From: Gordius sp. MW1
Taxonomy: Eukaryota; Nematomorpha; Gordioida; Gordea; Gordiidae
Length of the DNA: 64,000 nt
NCBI GenBank assembly: GCA_964036665.1
Contig: OZ038527.1
Span: forward strand, 27,129,901 to 27,193,900
Reading direction: 5' to 3'
Part shown: positions 42,501 through 52,563 of the stretch, in pieces
How the letters are laid out: every line of letters starts with the position of its first letter
Position numbering within the stretch: the stretch's first letter is position 1
Program-made: the position numbers and the translations under genes
The notes under the pieces: generated by a model
Told to the model about the DNA's origin: nothing
What the model saw: the letters and a program-made list of their open reading frames with translations, nothing else
The model's database searches: none

Positions 42501-45500
42501 AAATTTATGGCAAAGTTAAAACATATAATGAGTCAATAATATAAGGTTCGTATATATATAATTATAATTATTTATTTATATATAATTATAAAACACTTTA
42601 TGTGAACCTGTTGAAATTTTCTTTTCTTCGTTCGAACTTACGCATTTAAACATTAGACTATACTTGTTAACAACGGTTTTTTTGATCCAAGGGCACGAAT
42701 AAACACGTGGGAAAACTATAAAAATATTTCAAAAAGCACTATTTACAACCTAAAGTTCAAAAGATTAGAAATGTTTTAATTTTTTAATATGTTTTCAAAA
42801 GTCAATTATAATACAAAAATTATTGATTTTAGTTTATTTTAAAATTTGTAATTTAAATAATATTCAAGAAGACAATTTATAAACAAAATCAATTATCTAA
42901 CCTTTTTCAATATACTTAACAAGTGCAGCCATTTCATTTTGATCGAACTCGTTTTCACCGAAGGATACAGTTTTAAATTGTACAGCACGACTGAGATGCT
43001 CAGCTACTACATCTTCACCTATATCTAAAACAAATTTTTAATATTTATTAAAACTAAAAAAAATACATATTTTTTAATTAATTAGTATTGGGGTGAGATA
43101 ACACATCCAACACATTCAAAACTAAAGATATGAAATAGATTGCACAAAATAAACATCAGTGCTTTATAATAATGTTTTTTTTTAATAGGAAACAATAAAA
43201 CTAGTATATTCGACGTAATGATTTCGAAGAAGATGCCAATAGGTTGAAGAGCAAAGCTTACAAATCCGTCGTAAGACCGGCGTTACTCTATGAAAGTGAA
43301 ACATGGGCACTAAACGTCGCCGAGGAAAAATTATTACAAGGCAGGGAGATGAGAATGCTAGGGTGGAGCTTGGGGTATACTAAGCTCGACTATATGACGA
43401 ATGACTTTCTCATGACAAAAATGAGTATTCAACCAAAGGCTGACTTGATTAACCGGCTAAGGTGGTATGGTCAAATATTAAGAAAGGAGACGAATGAAAT
43501 AAATCTCAAAAAGTATTGGACACGGGTATGCCGGGGCAAAGACGAAGAGGACATAAAGTCATGAAAATAAATTAGGACATGGCCCTTACTCGATCAAGAT
43601 GGCAAAACATATTAAATAAACTCTACGACGTGGGACCAAGTACATACTGTCATGATAATGAGGAAAATTATAAAAATGGATTTAAAAAGATCAAAATCAA
43701 ATGATAAATAAAGGAATCGGCCAGTTTTAATGAATTCATTGTTATTCATTATTAAAACACAGCCAGCTTTAACAACAAAACAAACTCAACGCCATTTTTT
43801 TATATATTAAAACCCGATCTATGTCCCGTGTGATTTAGACAATTGACAGTATTTGCAGTATATAAAACAGGGATTTGCTTAAAAGTTTCATTTTTTAACT
43901 TTTTTTTATATATAGTCATTTTAAATGGTTCATAGATATTGTATAGGAACTTTGTCCACAATTTGTACCTTTTTTGTTATTTATAGTAATTTATAATTCG
44001 TGAAATTAAAATTCATATTTCGGTTTTTAAAGAGTTTCTTAGAATTGAAAAAATCTCTAACAGTGAAAAAAGGGAATTATTTAATTACATAGAAAAGGTC
44101 GAAATCTATTAAAGCTTAGCTCCTTTAAAGTAATGTTAGATTCTTTAAGACTTAATTCTACTAGTCTCAATAAACTTTAAACATTTATTTAACTTTGTTA
44201 GGTGTTATTACTAAAGAAAATTTAAATTATACTTATAGACTACATAGACTCCTTAGGCCATATGTAGGAAAAATTAATGCCATTAAATCCACCATGCAAA
44301 TTTAACTCTCTCCCCTGTTCTGCAGTGTACCCCTTTTTTGAACATATAAAGTGAATTTACCTTCATCATTAGTTAATTAACATAAGAGTATGCTAATAAA
44401 AGATTATTTAATAAATTGGAGATGACACTAAATTGCTTTAACATTACATCATAACAGTATTTTTATTTTTTATTTTTATGAGTTTTATAAATGATATATA
44501 TTATGAAAAGCCGTTTTTAATGTTTTACTAATTCTATATTTTTTTCTTATGTTTTAAAAACACGTTAATTAATCAATCTATATGTCCTTCCCTTGTTTGT
44601 GCACACTAATGGAGGATAACCGGTACACTTACTTAAAGTTGATGAACAGTTTATCTAGTCTATAATTATACCATCCCCTTGCTTTTAGCGATACAAAATA
44701 ACACAAAAAAAGCTCAGGTAAAGATTTATATAACAATTCTTAGCAGGCACGTAGCCAGGATTATCTGACAAAAAAAATTTTTACAACGCCTTTTGTCAAA
44801 ACTTAAATCAAATTAAATTAGATGTATATTTTATGTTTCTAGGTTTTTATAAGTGACTTAAAGTCTTTGATGTAACTAAACTATAATATTTTAACCCCTT
44901 GAATTTAGTTATTAATCAAAAAACCGGGGGGGGGGAATTTCCCGTCGCCCCCCCCCCTCATTTATGCCACTGATTCTTAGGCTATATGATCATTGTCATT
45001 TTTCGTTTAAAAAACGATCAATTAGATGAGACGAGACACATTAGGAGGACAAAAAACATCTCTATCAATTAAGTTGTTTTGACTATATTAGTATTTTTTT
45101 ATCTTGCCAATTTTGCTTCAATAACATTGTCCGGTACCTAAATCGCTTTAAATTAATTTTTTGAGGACGATTTTGTTCAAAAGACACTAATAAAATATTA
45201 ATTTTTTTTAATAAAAAACCATTTTGGGGGATTTTTTTAAATTTTAAATGAAATATCTAAAATAACTTTGAATTTAAGCTTTAGTAAGACAACTAATATC
45301 AGAGTTTCAAATTAAATTAACTCTTTAAACAAAAATTCTAAGTTTAATATTTCTAGGGCTTTAAGAGTCTCATTATCTATTTTATATCATATTTAAAATT
45401 TATTAATATATTGCGGGTTTGTTAATAATTTGAAGAAGATAATAATAACCCCATTGTGCCTCAATTAACTAAAAAGTTTATTAGCGCCATCTAAAGGCAA

Positions 45501-46066
45501 TTTTAATTAATTAAACTATATATATCCTTATCTTTTTTAGCATGTAACTCGAAAATGATAAGGCATATATATATAACTTTTTCGCTGTTAATAGAGCTCA
45601 TTAGTATGCCAAACTTTTATTCTAGTCACATTCAAAGCGAGATAAGTATATAATATAAGACTAGATTAGATTCAGCTCATTCTTATGGTGGTTAAAGATT
45701 TACCTTTATAATTATGGCAGATAATAATCATTTTGTTATATTAAATTTGATATTAATTAAAGTACGGATTTGTTAAATGGGGTTGCTGTTATCTTCTTCA
45801 ATTATTTTATATCAATTTTAAGATTGGAGCCTTTTACTAGTTAAACCAAATAATACTAACTTCTTTTTGGTAATAAATTTATTAAAACAATATATAATTT
45901 TCATAATTTTTAATTACAAAAATAGAATATAACGCTTACTCAAAGATGGTAGTTTTGGGTATGGCATTTGTTTTGCATCTAAAAGGCGCTGGAAAGTTCG
46001 GATCAGCAATAAAATCACCGTTGTAGCTAATACGATTAGAAAAGCTAAGAGAAATGATAAAAACAT
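36513..46066 (-). CDS. PM20D1-like M20 family amidase/peptidase, at least 8 exons
   Basis: Exons: 46066-45940, 43024-42902, 42715-42642, 42238-41788, 41263-41000, 38252-38102, 37887-37707 and 36724-36513 (stop TGA). Related enzymes are zinc-type M20 hydrolases of N-acyl amino acids or peptides. Exon 1 starts at the first in-frame ATG and encodes an N-terminal membrane anchor (FLLAFLIVLATTVILLLI). The metal and catalytic motifs are present: WMLIGHLDVVP, YGRGSLDAKD, GHDEETGG, DEGFN, the dimerisation-domain TKPGHSSMPSKD, GATDSKHF and the C-terminal GVHGNDERI. All junctions agree in phase except exon 3 (ends phase 0) to exon 4 (starts phase 1), where about five residues are also missing against the family, so a micro-exon may lie between 42242 and 42641. 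PM20D1 versus a yeast Cps1-like carboxypeptidase cannot be told apart here. Confidence 0.88.
36808..36965. mobile_element. GGCGTAGCCAGG-type MITE in an intron of the PM20D1-like gene
   Basis: Starts CATGGGCGTAGCCAGGGGTT and ends CTGGCTAGGCCAATG, with conserved interior words. Only 84 bp upstream of the last exon's acceptor. Confidence 0.75.
37080..37272 (+). pseudogene. Retroposon polymerase C-terminal scrap
   Basis: The stretch reads, across broken frames, GRGRKRPR then KDMALTLSRWKKLIKINP, the usual C-terminal end of RTE-like polymerases (a DRSRWR-like motif). Antisense to the host gene's intron. Confidence 0.5.
37600..37672. mobile_element. TAGAGACCTGCA-type terminal fragment
   Basis: CTACCCGACCCGGCCTC, then GGATCGGGTCACCCGTGCAG and GGTCTCTAG, that is, an inverted CTAGAGACCTGCA end directly beside exon 7 of the PM20D1-like gene. 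Confidence 0.55.
38650..39251. mobile_element. piggyBac-type non-autonomous element with TTAA duplication
   Basis: 602 bp bounded by 15-bp perfect inverted repeats CCCTCGAGAGCATTC, with TTAA at 38646-38649 and 39252-39255. TTAA target duplication and CCC ends are the piggyBac hallmark. The interior repeats GAGAGCATTCGTGGGGT and related words near both ends and is otherwise AT-rich and non-coding. Inserted in copy C of the AGACTACATAGAC family. Confidence 0.85.
39366..40280. mobile_element. 915-bp TIR element with GGGGAGACCGGGGC ends
   Basis: 14-bp perfect inverted ends GGGGAGACCGGGGC. Further GGGGCTA or TAGCCCC words recur inside (near 39575, 39890, 40090 and 40250). No open frame of note. 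I cannot define the target duplication or the superfamily. Nested in copy C. Confidence 0.7.
40341..40840. mobile_element. TIR element with CAAAGTAGCAGAA ends and CCCTAA core, interrupted by a MITE
   Basis: Left CGGCACCGTCAAAGTAGCAG and right, inverted, CGGGGTCAAAGTAGCAGAA. The core has GGTTAGGGTTACGG and, inverted, CTCAAATGGGGAGGGAATTT. A GGCGTAGCCAGG-type MITE (40449-40717) is inserted in the core, splitting GGTTAGGGCA from AGCTAGGGTTAGGGTT. Confidence 0.7.
40449..40717. mobile_element. GGCGTAGCCAGG-type MITE nested in another element
   Basis: Starts CATGGGCGTACCCAGG and ends CCTGCGTACGCCCATG, with several G and C runs. Longer than most family members because of an extra internal G/C-run block. 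Confidence 0.75.
41514..41660. mobile_element. Complete TAGAGGCCTGCA MITE
   Basis: Inverted ends ACTAGAGGCCTGCAAAGTC and, on the other strand, ACTAGAGGCCTCCATGGGT, with GGGTTCGGGTAGGGTT inside. Small derivative of the TAGAGACCTGCA hAT-like family, between exons 5 and 4 of the PM20D1-like gene. Confidence 0.65.
42307..42470. mobile_element. GGCGTAGCCAGG-type MITE between exons 4 and 3 of the PM20D1-like gene
   Basis: Starts CATGGGGGTAGCCGGGGGAG and ends GATGGCTACGCCCATG. It sits in the intron whose flanking exon phases disagree. Confidence 0.75.
43200..43700 (+). pseudogene. RTE-like polymerase C-terminal fragment
   Basis: An open frame at 43244-43564 reads SVVRPALLYESETWAL, EEKLLQGREMRMLGWSLG and RLRWYGQILRKE, and continues in another frame as a MALTRSRWQNILNK-like end. 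These are the thumb and C-terminal motifs of RTE-like retroposon polymerases. No endonuclease or catalytic RT motifs are present. Antisense in intron 1 of the PM20D1-like gene. Confidence 0.8.
44237..44660. mobile_element. AGACTACATAGACTGCTCAT family, copy D
   Basis: Uninterrupted about 420-bp copy with AGACTACATAGACTCCTTAG and GATGAACAGTTTATCTAGTC ends, in intron 1 of the PM20D1-like gene. Confidence 0.75.
44749..44972. mobile_element. GGCACGTAGCCAGGATT-type element
   Basis: Left GGCACGTAGCCAGGATTATC and right CCCCCCTCATTTATGCCACT, with a G-run/C-run pair. Related to the elements at 20682-21962 and 59700-59943. Confidence 0.55.
45420..45815. mobile_element. Stem-type MITE with AATTTGAAGAAGATAA ends
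   Basis: The left end TTTGAAGAAGATAATAATAACC is mirrored at the right by GGTTGCTGTTATCTTCTTCAA. Contains the family words CGCCATCTAAAGGCAATTTT and AGTCACATTCAAAGCGAG. Only 125 bp beyond the donor side of PM20D1-like exon 1. Confidence 0.65.
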
Positions 46067-47044
46067 TGGAAAACTTTTTTTTGTGCAATTGAAAACAAAT
46101 TTTGTTATTTTATACAAAAATCTATCTCCACCTAGGCAGCTAAAATTTGGCCGAGGTGCCTAGATTTTGACTTCGTTATAAATATTTGTTAAGACTGATG
46201 AATATAACATCCTTCCTGCAAGGTCAAGATAATGTAACCCATTTTTAACTTTGAATAATAAAGAAAGACTTAGAAGAAAATAAAATTAATGTATTTATAG
46301 AGCTGGTAGTGGTCTCTTAAATTAAATATCTAATAAGTGTAATTTAACATACGATTAAAATCACATATCCTTCAGCACAAATAACACTGGTCAACGAAAA
46401 AAAAATAACCGGGGAAAGGTCAACATATTCCGATAGAGTTTTTTGTGGTGAACACAAATATGTTTTTCGTTTTTTTCCTATAAGTCAAGTTTTTTTAGAT
46501 ATTTCGATTCAAAGTTGCGAAAATGACCGTTATTGACCCTTTTCGATGCTCAATAGAGCAATATTGAATGGCTAAAATTATTTTTAAACCTCTAAGTGGT
46601 AGAACCAACTTAGGTAAAACATTGAAAAATGATTTTTTTCCCTATTGTTTTTACTTTTTCCAATATATCGAATTTCAATTAATCCCTGCGAAGCGGCATC
46701 CTTTGAGCCTGCCTCCCTCCCTCTCTTTCTAATTGGGTTTATAACACTATACTCTTGGTGCATGTGAGTGATTGATGGATGATGTGGGGGTGTGGGTGTG
46801 TAAGAGAAGTGGTGTAATACGAGCTATTCCTCTCGTAGAGAGGGAGGATGACAGGCGTCAGGGTTTCTTTCAGAAAAAATGCTCCGGGGGGGTATTTTCA
46901 ACTTCCGGGGGGGGGGGGGGTAAAAAAATTTTAATTGCTAAACTATTTTGTATAATATTTACTGATTTTTATTGGTGATATAAGTGATATATAAATAGAT
47001 ACATACACGCATAATCATTAAATAAATACATGTAATATTTTAAC
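46067..47044. other. Region between the PM20D1-like and TTF-type genes
   Basis: No exon seen. About 46770-46930 has a GTGTGGGGGTGTGGG-type stretch and two G-runs. The PM20D1-like promoter should lie just right of 46066. C-terminal exons of the TTF-type gene, if they exist, would have to be here, but I found none. Confidence 0.4.
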
Positions 47045-47669
47045 GGGTTGTAAAGAGAACAGACAGAGCATAAAGCCCCACCTAAGGCTTCATCAAAAAT
47101 TAGCCATTTGTATTTAGATGTCCATGAAATCATAAATTTATATGATGGTTTAAGTTTTAAATTTTGCCCATGTTTTTCACTTTCAGAGACTGAGCAATTA
47201 GTAGAGCTGCCAACACACTCATACTTATCAATATATATTAATAATTAAAAACAACTTGCATAATTTTAATTACCAGCATTTTTATCATAAGAAAAAGAAG
47301 AGACAGTTTTCCCCACTCCAGCAGAATTACAATTTTCATCTTGACCTAAAACATGAAAATATATATAATACTTCTATATTAAAACCAAAATCTTTCTTGC
47401 CTCTTTCAAAGTTCATGTGAGTTGGAAGCAGAATAATATCTGCCTTTAACTTATATAAATTTAAAATATTTGATGCTTAAAAATAATTACCATAATTTCC
47501 CATAGTAAGGGATAAAACAAGAGTTTTTTTTAATTCAGTCCCATCTTTACCTATTACAGACAAACATATTCATGTCTTATTTTATATAAACACAAATACC
47601 CATACATAATTAAAATTATTCCAAAATAAATCATATTTACGATCTTTTTTATTAGGCTTTTCCTTTTTA
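47045..47669 (-). CDS. Partial gene with a TTF-type zinc finger (hAT-transposase-like), small exons
   Basis: Consecutive exons 47669-47641, 47550-47491, 47345-47274 and 47189-47045 are each flanked by AG and GT and join in phase 1. They encode a Lys-rich start (KKEKPNKKD), a linker (VLSLTMGNY, SAGVGKTVSSFSYD) and then KFMISWTSKYKWLIFDEALG followed by C-x-x-C. The W-x-x-KY-x-WL-x(n)-G-x-x-C-x-x-C pattern is that of the TTF-type zinc finger of hAT-derived proteins. An ATG is at 47709 but its phase does not fit, and no downstream exons are found. It could be a domesticated transposase or the N-terminal remnant of an element. Confidence 0.55.
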
Positions 47670-47709
47670 CTAAAGTAGTGTAAAAGAGTACTTTTAATTT
47701 ACCAGACAT

Positions 47710-48949
47710 CTGCAATTCAAAATAAGCATATTATAACAATAAAAAACAAACAATAGAATCTATTATTAATAATAATTCTTTTTAAGTTTATAAGTAAGAT
47801 AGTGATTTAATAATTCTAAAAGCATTTATTTATGTTTATTTACCTATTGATATTTTTTAATTAAAGATATTTTGTAACTTTCAAGATTGTAAATTAGGGT
47901 TCACAGATGTTAAAAAATGATATCTATGAATGAATTCCACCTGATTTGTAAAAAAATTTAATTTCGCCAATTTTACATTTTTTTATTGACAAATTAAATT
48001 AATTTATTGAATTTCCATTTTAGCCTATTAATATAATTTATGACTTCATGATGGAACTTGAGTTTTGGCATAGACCTCAGTGTTTTCAATTTTTTAAAAA
48101 GATTAAAACTAGTCTGCCAAAAGAGTCAAAACAAGTAGCCACTAAAATGATTGAATAAATCAATCTTAAAAGTATGTAATGCCAAAACAAAACCCACTTT
48201 ATAATTAACGTGGCCATATGAGCTATTTGGTGTAAGAGTAGAATCAATGAATACTCTTTCTAAGCTCTTGGGCGTATTCAGGGCATAAATAATTACATTG
48301 CAAGATCATATTTGCATTTATCTAGTAATTAGCGCGCGCATGATGTAATTTAAAAATGCTGTTTTATTAAGCCAACAAAATAAATTTTAGCATTCTTATG
48401 GACTTGAGTATCTCAGATCTTTATAACTAAACAGCGTATTAATCGAGCTTATGATATTAACAATTACATTACCATAACCATAAGTATACCATTGGTGAAA
48501 AATTCCACATTTTTGCAAGGGCATCTCTTTGTTACAGTTGACTGTCTAAAACGATATAAATATTGGAATTAATATAAGGCAGCCAAATTAGTACAAAAAT
48601 TAAGATCCATATTAAAGGTTTTCAAATACAAATGTTTACCACCAACCCGAACCATTTTTTTAGTTTTGGCCATCTAAACTCACCACTCTTTATTCGACCC
48701 CGGCCCACCTTTTCTATTTTTGCATTTACTACTATCCGGCATGACTAAAAAAACTGTCCCAAAATTTATACAAAAATATATAATCTTTTAAGTGCATGTT
48801 AACATAACATATTTAATTATTAGAGGCCATTTATAATGTCGGGAATAAACCTTTTTTTTAAATCATTGTCTGAATAAATCTTGATATGTCAGGTACTAGG
48901 TGTGATCGGTGTGATGTCAGGGATTGGGTGTGATCGGTGTGATGGAATA
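47710..48949. other. Gene-free AT-rich region
   Basis: No exon or named element seen. Near 48892-48942 a 19-bp unit (GGTGTGATCGGTGTGATG) occurs twice, just before the rRNA fragment. Confidence 0.4.
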
Positions 48950-49500
48950 TTGATGCTCTTTACTGAGTGTCGTGAGTAGACCTAACTGTTACATTGAAAA
49001 AATTATAGTGCTCAAAGCAGGCTCGAAGCCTCAAATATTGATGCATGGAATAATGGAATAGGACCTCGGTTCTATTTTGTTGGTTTTCGGAAACCGAGGT
49101 GATTAAGAGGAAAGGACGGGGGCATCGGTACTGTGGCGCTAGAAGTGAAATTCTTGGACCGCCGTAAGACGAACGACTGCGAAAGCATTTGCCAAGAATG
49201 TTTTCATTAATCAAGAACGAAAGTCAGAGGTTCGAAGGCGATTAGATACCGCCATAGTTCTGACCATAAGCGATGACCGGTAATTTACTGTAAATCTTTT
49301 TACGACCCAGTAAGCGACCTCTGGAAAACCAAAGTTTTTGGGTTCCGGGAGAAGTATGGTTGCAAAATTGAAACTTAAGGAATTGACGGAAGGGCACCAT
49401 TAGGAGTTGAGCCTGGCTTAATTTGACTAAAAATGGGAAAACTCATCCGGCCAGGACACTGTAAGGATTGACAGATTGATAGCTCTTTCTCGATTCTGAG
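48950..49500 (+). pseudogene. Degraded internal fragment of 18S rRNA
   Basis: Matches the central part of nuclear small-subunit rRNA: GAAAAAATTATAGTGCTCAAAGC, GGTTCTATTTTGTTGGTTTT, AGTGAAATTCTTGGACC, GCATTTGCCAAGAATGTTTT, GAATTGACGGAAGGGCACCA and GACAGATTGATAGCTCTTTC are in the right order. Scattered substitutions and indels (for example a shortened segment around 49260-49320), and the lack of the first and last parts of the gene, show that it is a dispersed pseudogene copy and not part of an rDNA array. Confidence 0.9.
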
Positions 49501-49697
49501 CACGACAAAACGATAGGAATAAAAATAGAGGTTTCTGATAAAGCTGAATATTTTACAGATTTCCGATGCTCTACCGATCCTAAGGGGTCGTGAATATCGT
49601 TGGAGGGTGCAAACACGAGTGTTCCTAAGTCCGAATTAATCCCCTGAGATAATCCAAGACTTATCTTTATTCTAATAACCGTAATTGTGAAATACCA

Positions 49698-51119
49698 CTT
49701 CGTAAGTCGGGTGGGGTAATAATGACCCCAAGCTCTTTAAAAATGCTGTACAAAATAAACTAGTAAATATTACAATTTCATTTATTTAGTAGCTTAACAA
49801 AATTTACCTTAGAATATCTCTTCGAAATTTGGCTAGTTTTTATGCATTTGTTTTTAAGATAGAGAGTGTTTTAGATGGAAGACCCCACCTTCCGTAAAAT
49901 GAAAAAAAAAATTTCAAGATTTTTTTTTGAAATATATTATTAAAACCTATTATTGTAAACCCATCTGTGAAGAAATTTTTTGCATACATATCTTTTTATT
50001 TAAAATATCCAAATTTTAAACTCTGATTTTAACATATCAATTTTTCCTCGTGGTATTTCAAAGTGCTTATTTGTGTGATTTTTCCTGCATTTTTTGATTT
50101 TTAATAAGTCTAATATTAAAAGGTGCAGTTTTATATAGTTCTTCGTCTGAAGATGGTATATGAACATAACAGTTATAACATTTTATTAAATAGTTCTTGA
50201 TGAATCTTTGATTACATATACATGAGTAGTCATGAATCTGAGAGTGAGTTAACAGGAGATTAAGATGAAGAGTTAATTGATATGCCTAACAAAATTAGTT
50301 ACTTTTATAGGAAATAACTTAGAAGCTTTTATTATATGATATATTTCAAAGGGAAAGACAATAATAAGTGGCACAAAATCTGTCCTAAAAAAATGTTAGA
50401 ACAAAATGAACTGTGTATTTTATTTACCTGGAGTAAAGCCAAATGAATGGGCAACCAAAACTCCTCTTAATTTTTTAAATTACTTATTACAGATGAAATA
50501 ATTAAGAGGTTAGTGAAATTTAGCAAATTTATAACAATAAATATATGTAGAAAATGTATGTGTAAAATTTTCATAGCCTTATAAAATTTCTAATATAACA
50601 TTTTTCATTAATTTTTCATTAATTTTGATCTTTTATTATGAATCAATATGAAAAATTTTATAAAATAACATTAAATTTATAAAAAAATGAGTTGAGACCA
50701 ACATTAACTTGCCTTAAAAAAATAAAAAACCAAAAATTGCCTAAGTTTGAACATCTCTATTTTTTTTTGTTTTTATGTTATTTTTTACCAAATTTTCCAC
50801 ATTTATAGTTTCAACCTTCTTTTATGTAATCTTATTGATTAAACCATAAAATAAAATATATTTTTTTTGGTATGGGCCAAAATAGCCATTAGGGGAAAAA
50901 TTTTGGGGGATGCAATAATTATATGCATAAAATTTAAACCTCTTGATTAAATAGACAAGCTAATATATTAATGAATGTATAAGAATTGAAATATTATTCT
51001 TGCAAACTTTGACAAGTTTATATTATAAAATATCTAAGTTATAGCTATTTAAAGTTTGGGGTAATTATGGCCCCAAATACCATCCGTGTTAGCATTTTTG
51101 ACCCAACCTACGAGGTGTT
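49698..51119 (+). mobile_element. Degenerate piggyBac transposon
   Basis: Similar ends CACTTCGTAAGTCGGGT (49698) and, inverted at the right, CACCTCGTAGGTTGGGT. The right flank is TTAA, the left is not. Inside, 50215-50560 reads in broken frames FKGKDNNKWHKICPKK, ELCILFTWSKAK and ITDEIIKRLVKFSKFI, the N-terminal part of piggyBac transposases. No catalytic DDD region found. Confidence 0.6.
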
Positions 51120-52259
51120 AAGATGATTAAGGGATAGGGACACATAATTGTAAATATTCTCAGTCAAACACTTACAGTAATTGAGGGGAACGTAATTGTA
51201 GAATTTTATATAATGAAACAATTTCTTTTCTGAATATCTTTTCAGTTAATTTTTACTTCAGTGTCCAGTCGTTTTCCATCACTCACGAGGGCTTGCCTAC
51301 ATATTTCATCAATTCTCTTTGTCAATCGGCTGTCATCGTCTCGCCTACTTGCTGTTACATTTCCACATCTGGATAGTCTTAATCGTCCCCTTCTCCCGGA
51401 ACTTTTCATTCACATATACAAAGCTTAGTTTTATTATTTTATATTATGCCGCTCATAATAGCTAACGCTGGAATTATATTCAATTTGTGTGGCATCAGCA
51501 TCATAGTAGATTTGTTAATAGAGCTAAAAGGTGTAAAAAGTAAATAATCTATGTAAAATATGTGTAATGACTAGTATGCATTTAAGCCCGATCCAGCCAA
51601 AATAAATATGTGCCAAACCAACTCTGGTAAGTTATTTTTTGTTGAACTGATCATAATTAGAAGTATAGATTATCAAACTAAACGCTTGTCAATTTGCTGG
51701 ATTATAATTATTATTTTAAAAAATTGGTATTAAGCTAATATCACCAAGGAAAGCTCTTAACAAAAAGACGTATGTTATGAGACAAAATAAAAACTATTGT
51801 TGATAGTAACAATTGTGTTGAGCATCTATTTAATTGGTTGTCCATGAATCAAAGTGTTCAAATAAAGCGTTTCATTATTCCTCTAACTTGACTTGACTTC
51901 TCCCACTCCACTATTTTATTTACCTGGCGGCATTCTTATCATTTGCGATTAACATTATTTTTGCGGTCATAACTATCATTTAACTGACGCGTATTACAAA
52001 TTACAATGCTAGTATGGTGACCCTCATCCCCCCCCCCGCCCCCATCGCAATCATATTATACTTAAGAATTACATACATTAACAAGTTATTTACGCGTTGT
52101 GTATTCGGGATAGAGAACTGCAAAGTCACTTTTTCCAGCCCGAACCCGACCCGAAAGCATTTTAATTCTCAACTCTAACCCGTCTGGACCTGACCCAATC
52201 CTTCCCGAACGCGTTTCAAATTTTGGTAACAGACGCGAGGTAAAAAAATTGTGGTGTTT
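51120..52259. other. Intergenic region left of the LTR element
   Basis: 51255-51410 (minus) looks protein-like in two different frames, but a stop and a frame change argue against an exon. 52112-52220 has TAGAGAACTGCAAAGTCACT followed by GCCCGAACCCGACCCG, an end of the TAGAGACCTGCA family, interrupted by the LTR insertion. Confidence 0.5.
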
Positions 52260-52264
52260 ATAAT

Positions 52265-52551
52265 TGTAACGAAGTGGCCGGGGGTATTGTCCTAAACCAT
52301 ACACTAAATCAGGAGACAGAGACAGAGAGGCACAGAGAGACTCTTTTATTAAATAAACACGGCTTTTTATAGATAACTGCGAGTAATAATTATAAAGAAG
52401 GACATACATAATCAAATAAGAGATACCAAGTACGGTGTAAACTAAGGTGTATTCAAATGGCTACGAGTATAATCAAATGTCTGTGACCGCGCTCAAGTAT
52501 AGTAAAAACGCGTGTATTCAAAAAGGCTACCTTGAATACTACTCCATTACA
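52265..52551 (-). repeat. 3' LTR of the Gypsy element
   Basis: 287 bp, TG...CA ends (read on the minus strand from 52551 to 52265). Base by base it reads the same as the LTR at 56413-56699. A flanking duplication ATAAT is at 52260-52264. A purine-rich tract AAAGGGTGGAG (minus, about 52564-52554) precedes it and overlaps the end of the pol frame. Confidence 0.97.
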
Positions 52552-52563
52552 CTACTCCACCCT

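Noticed and set aside
51255-51410. Protein-like stretch on the minus strand (ATG at 51410, later CRQALVSDGKRLDTE with a gtaaaa after it)
   Set aside because: The ATG frame hits a TAG after about 21 codons and the protein-like second half is in another frame, with no splice sites to join them.
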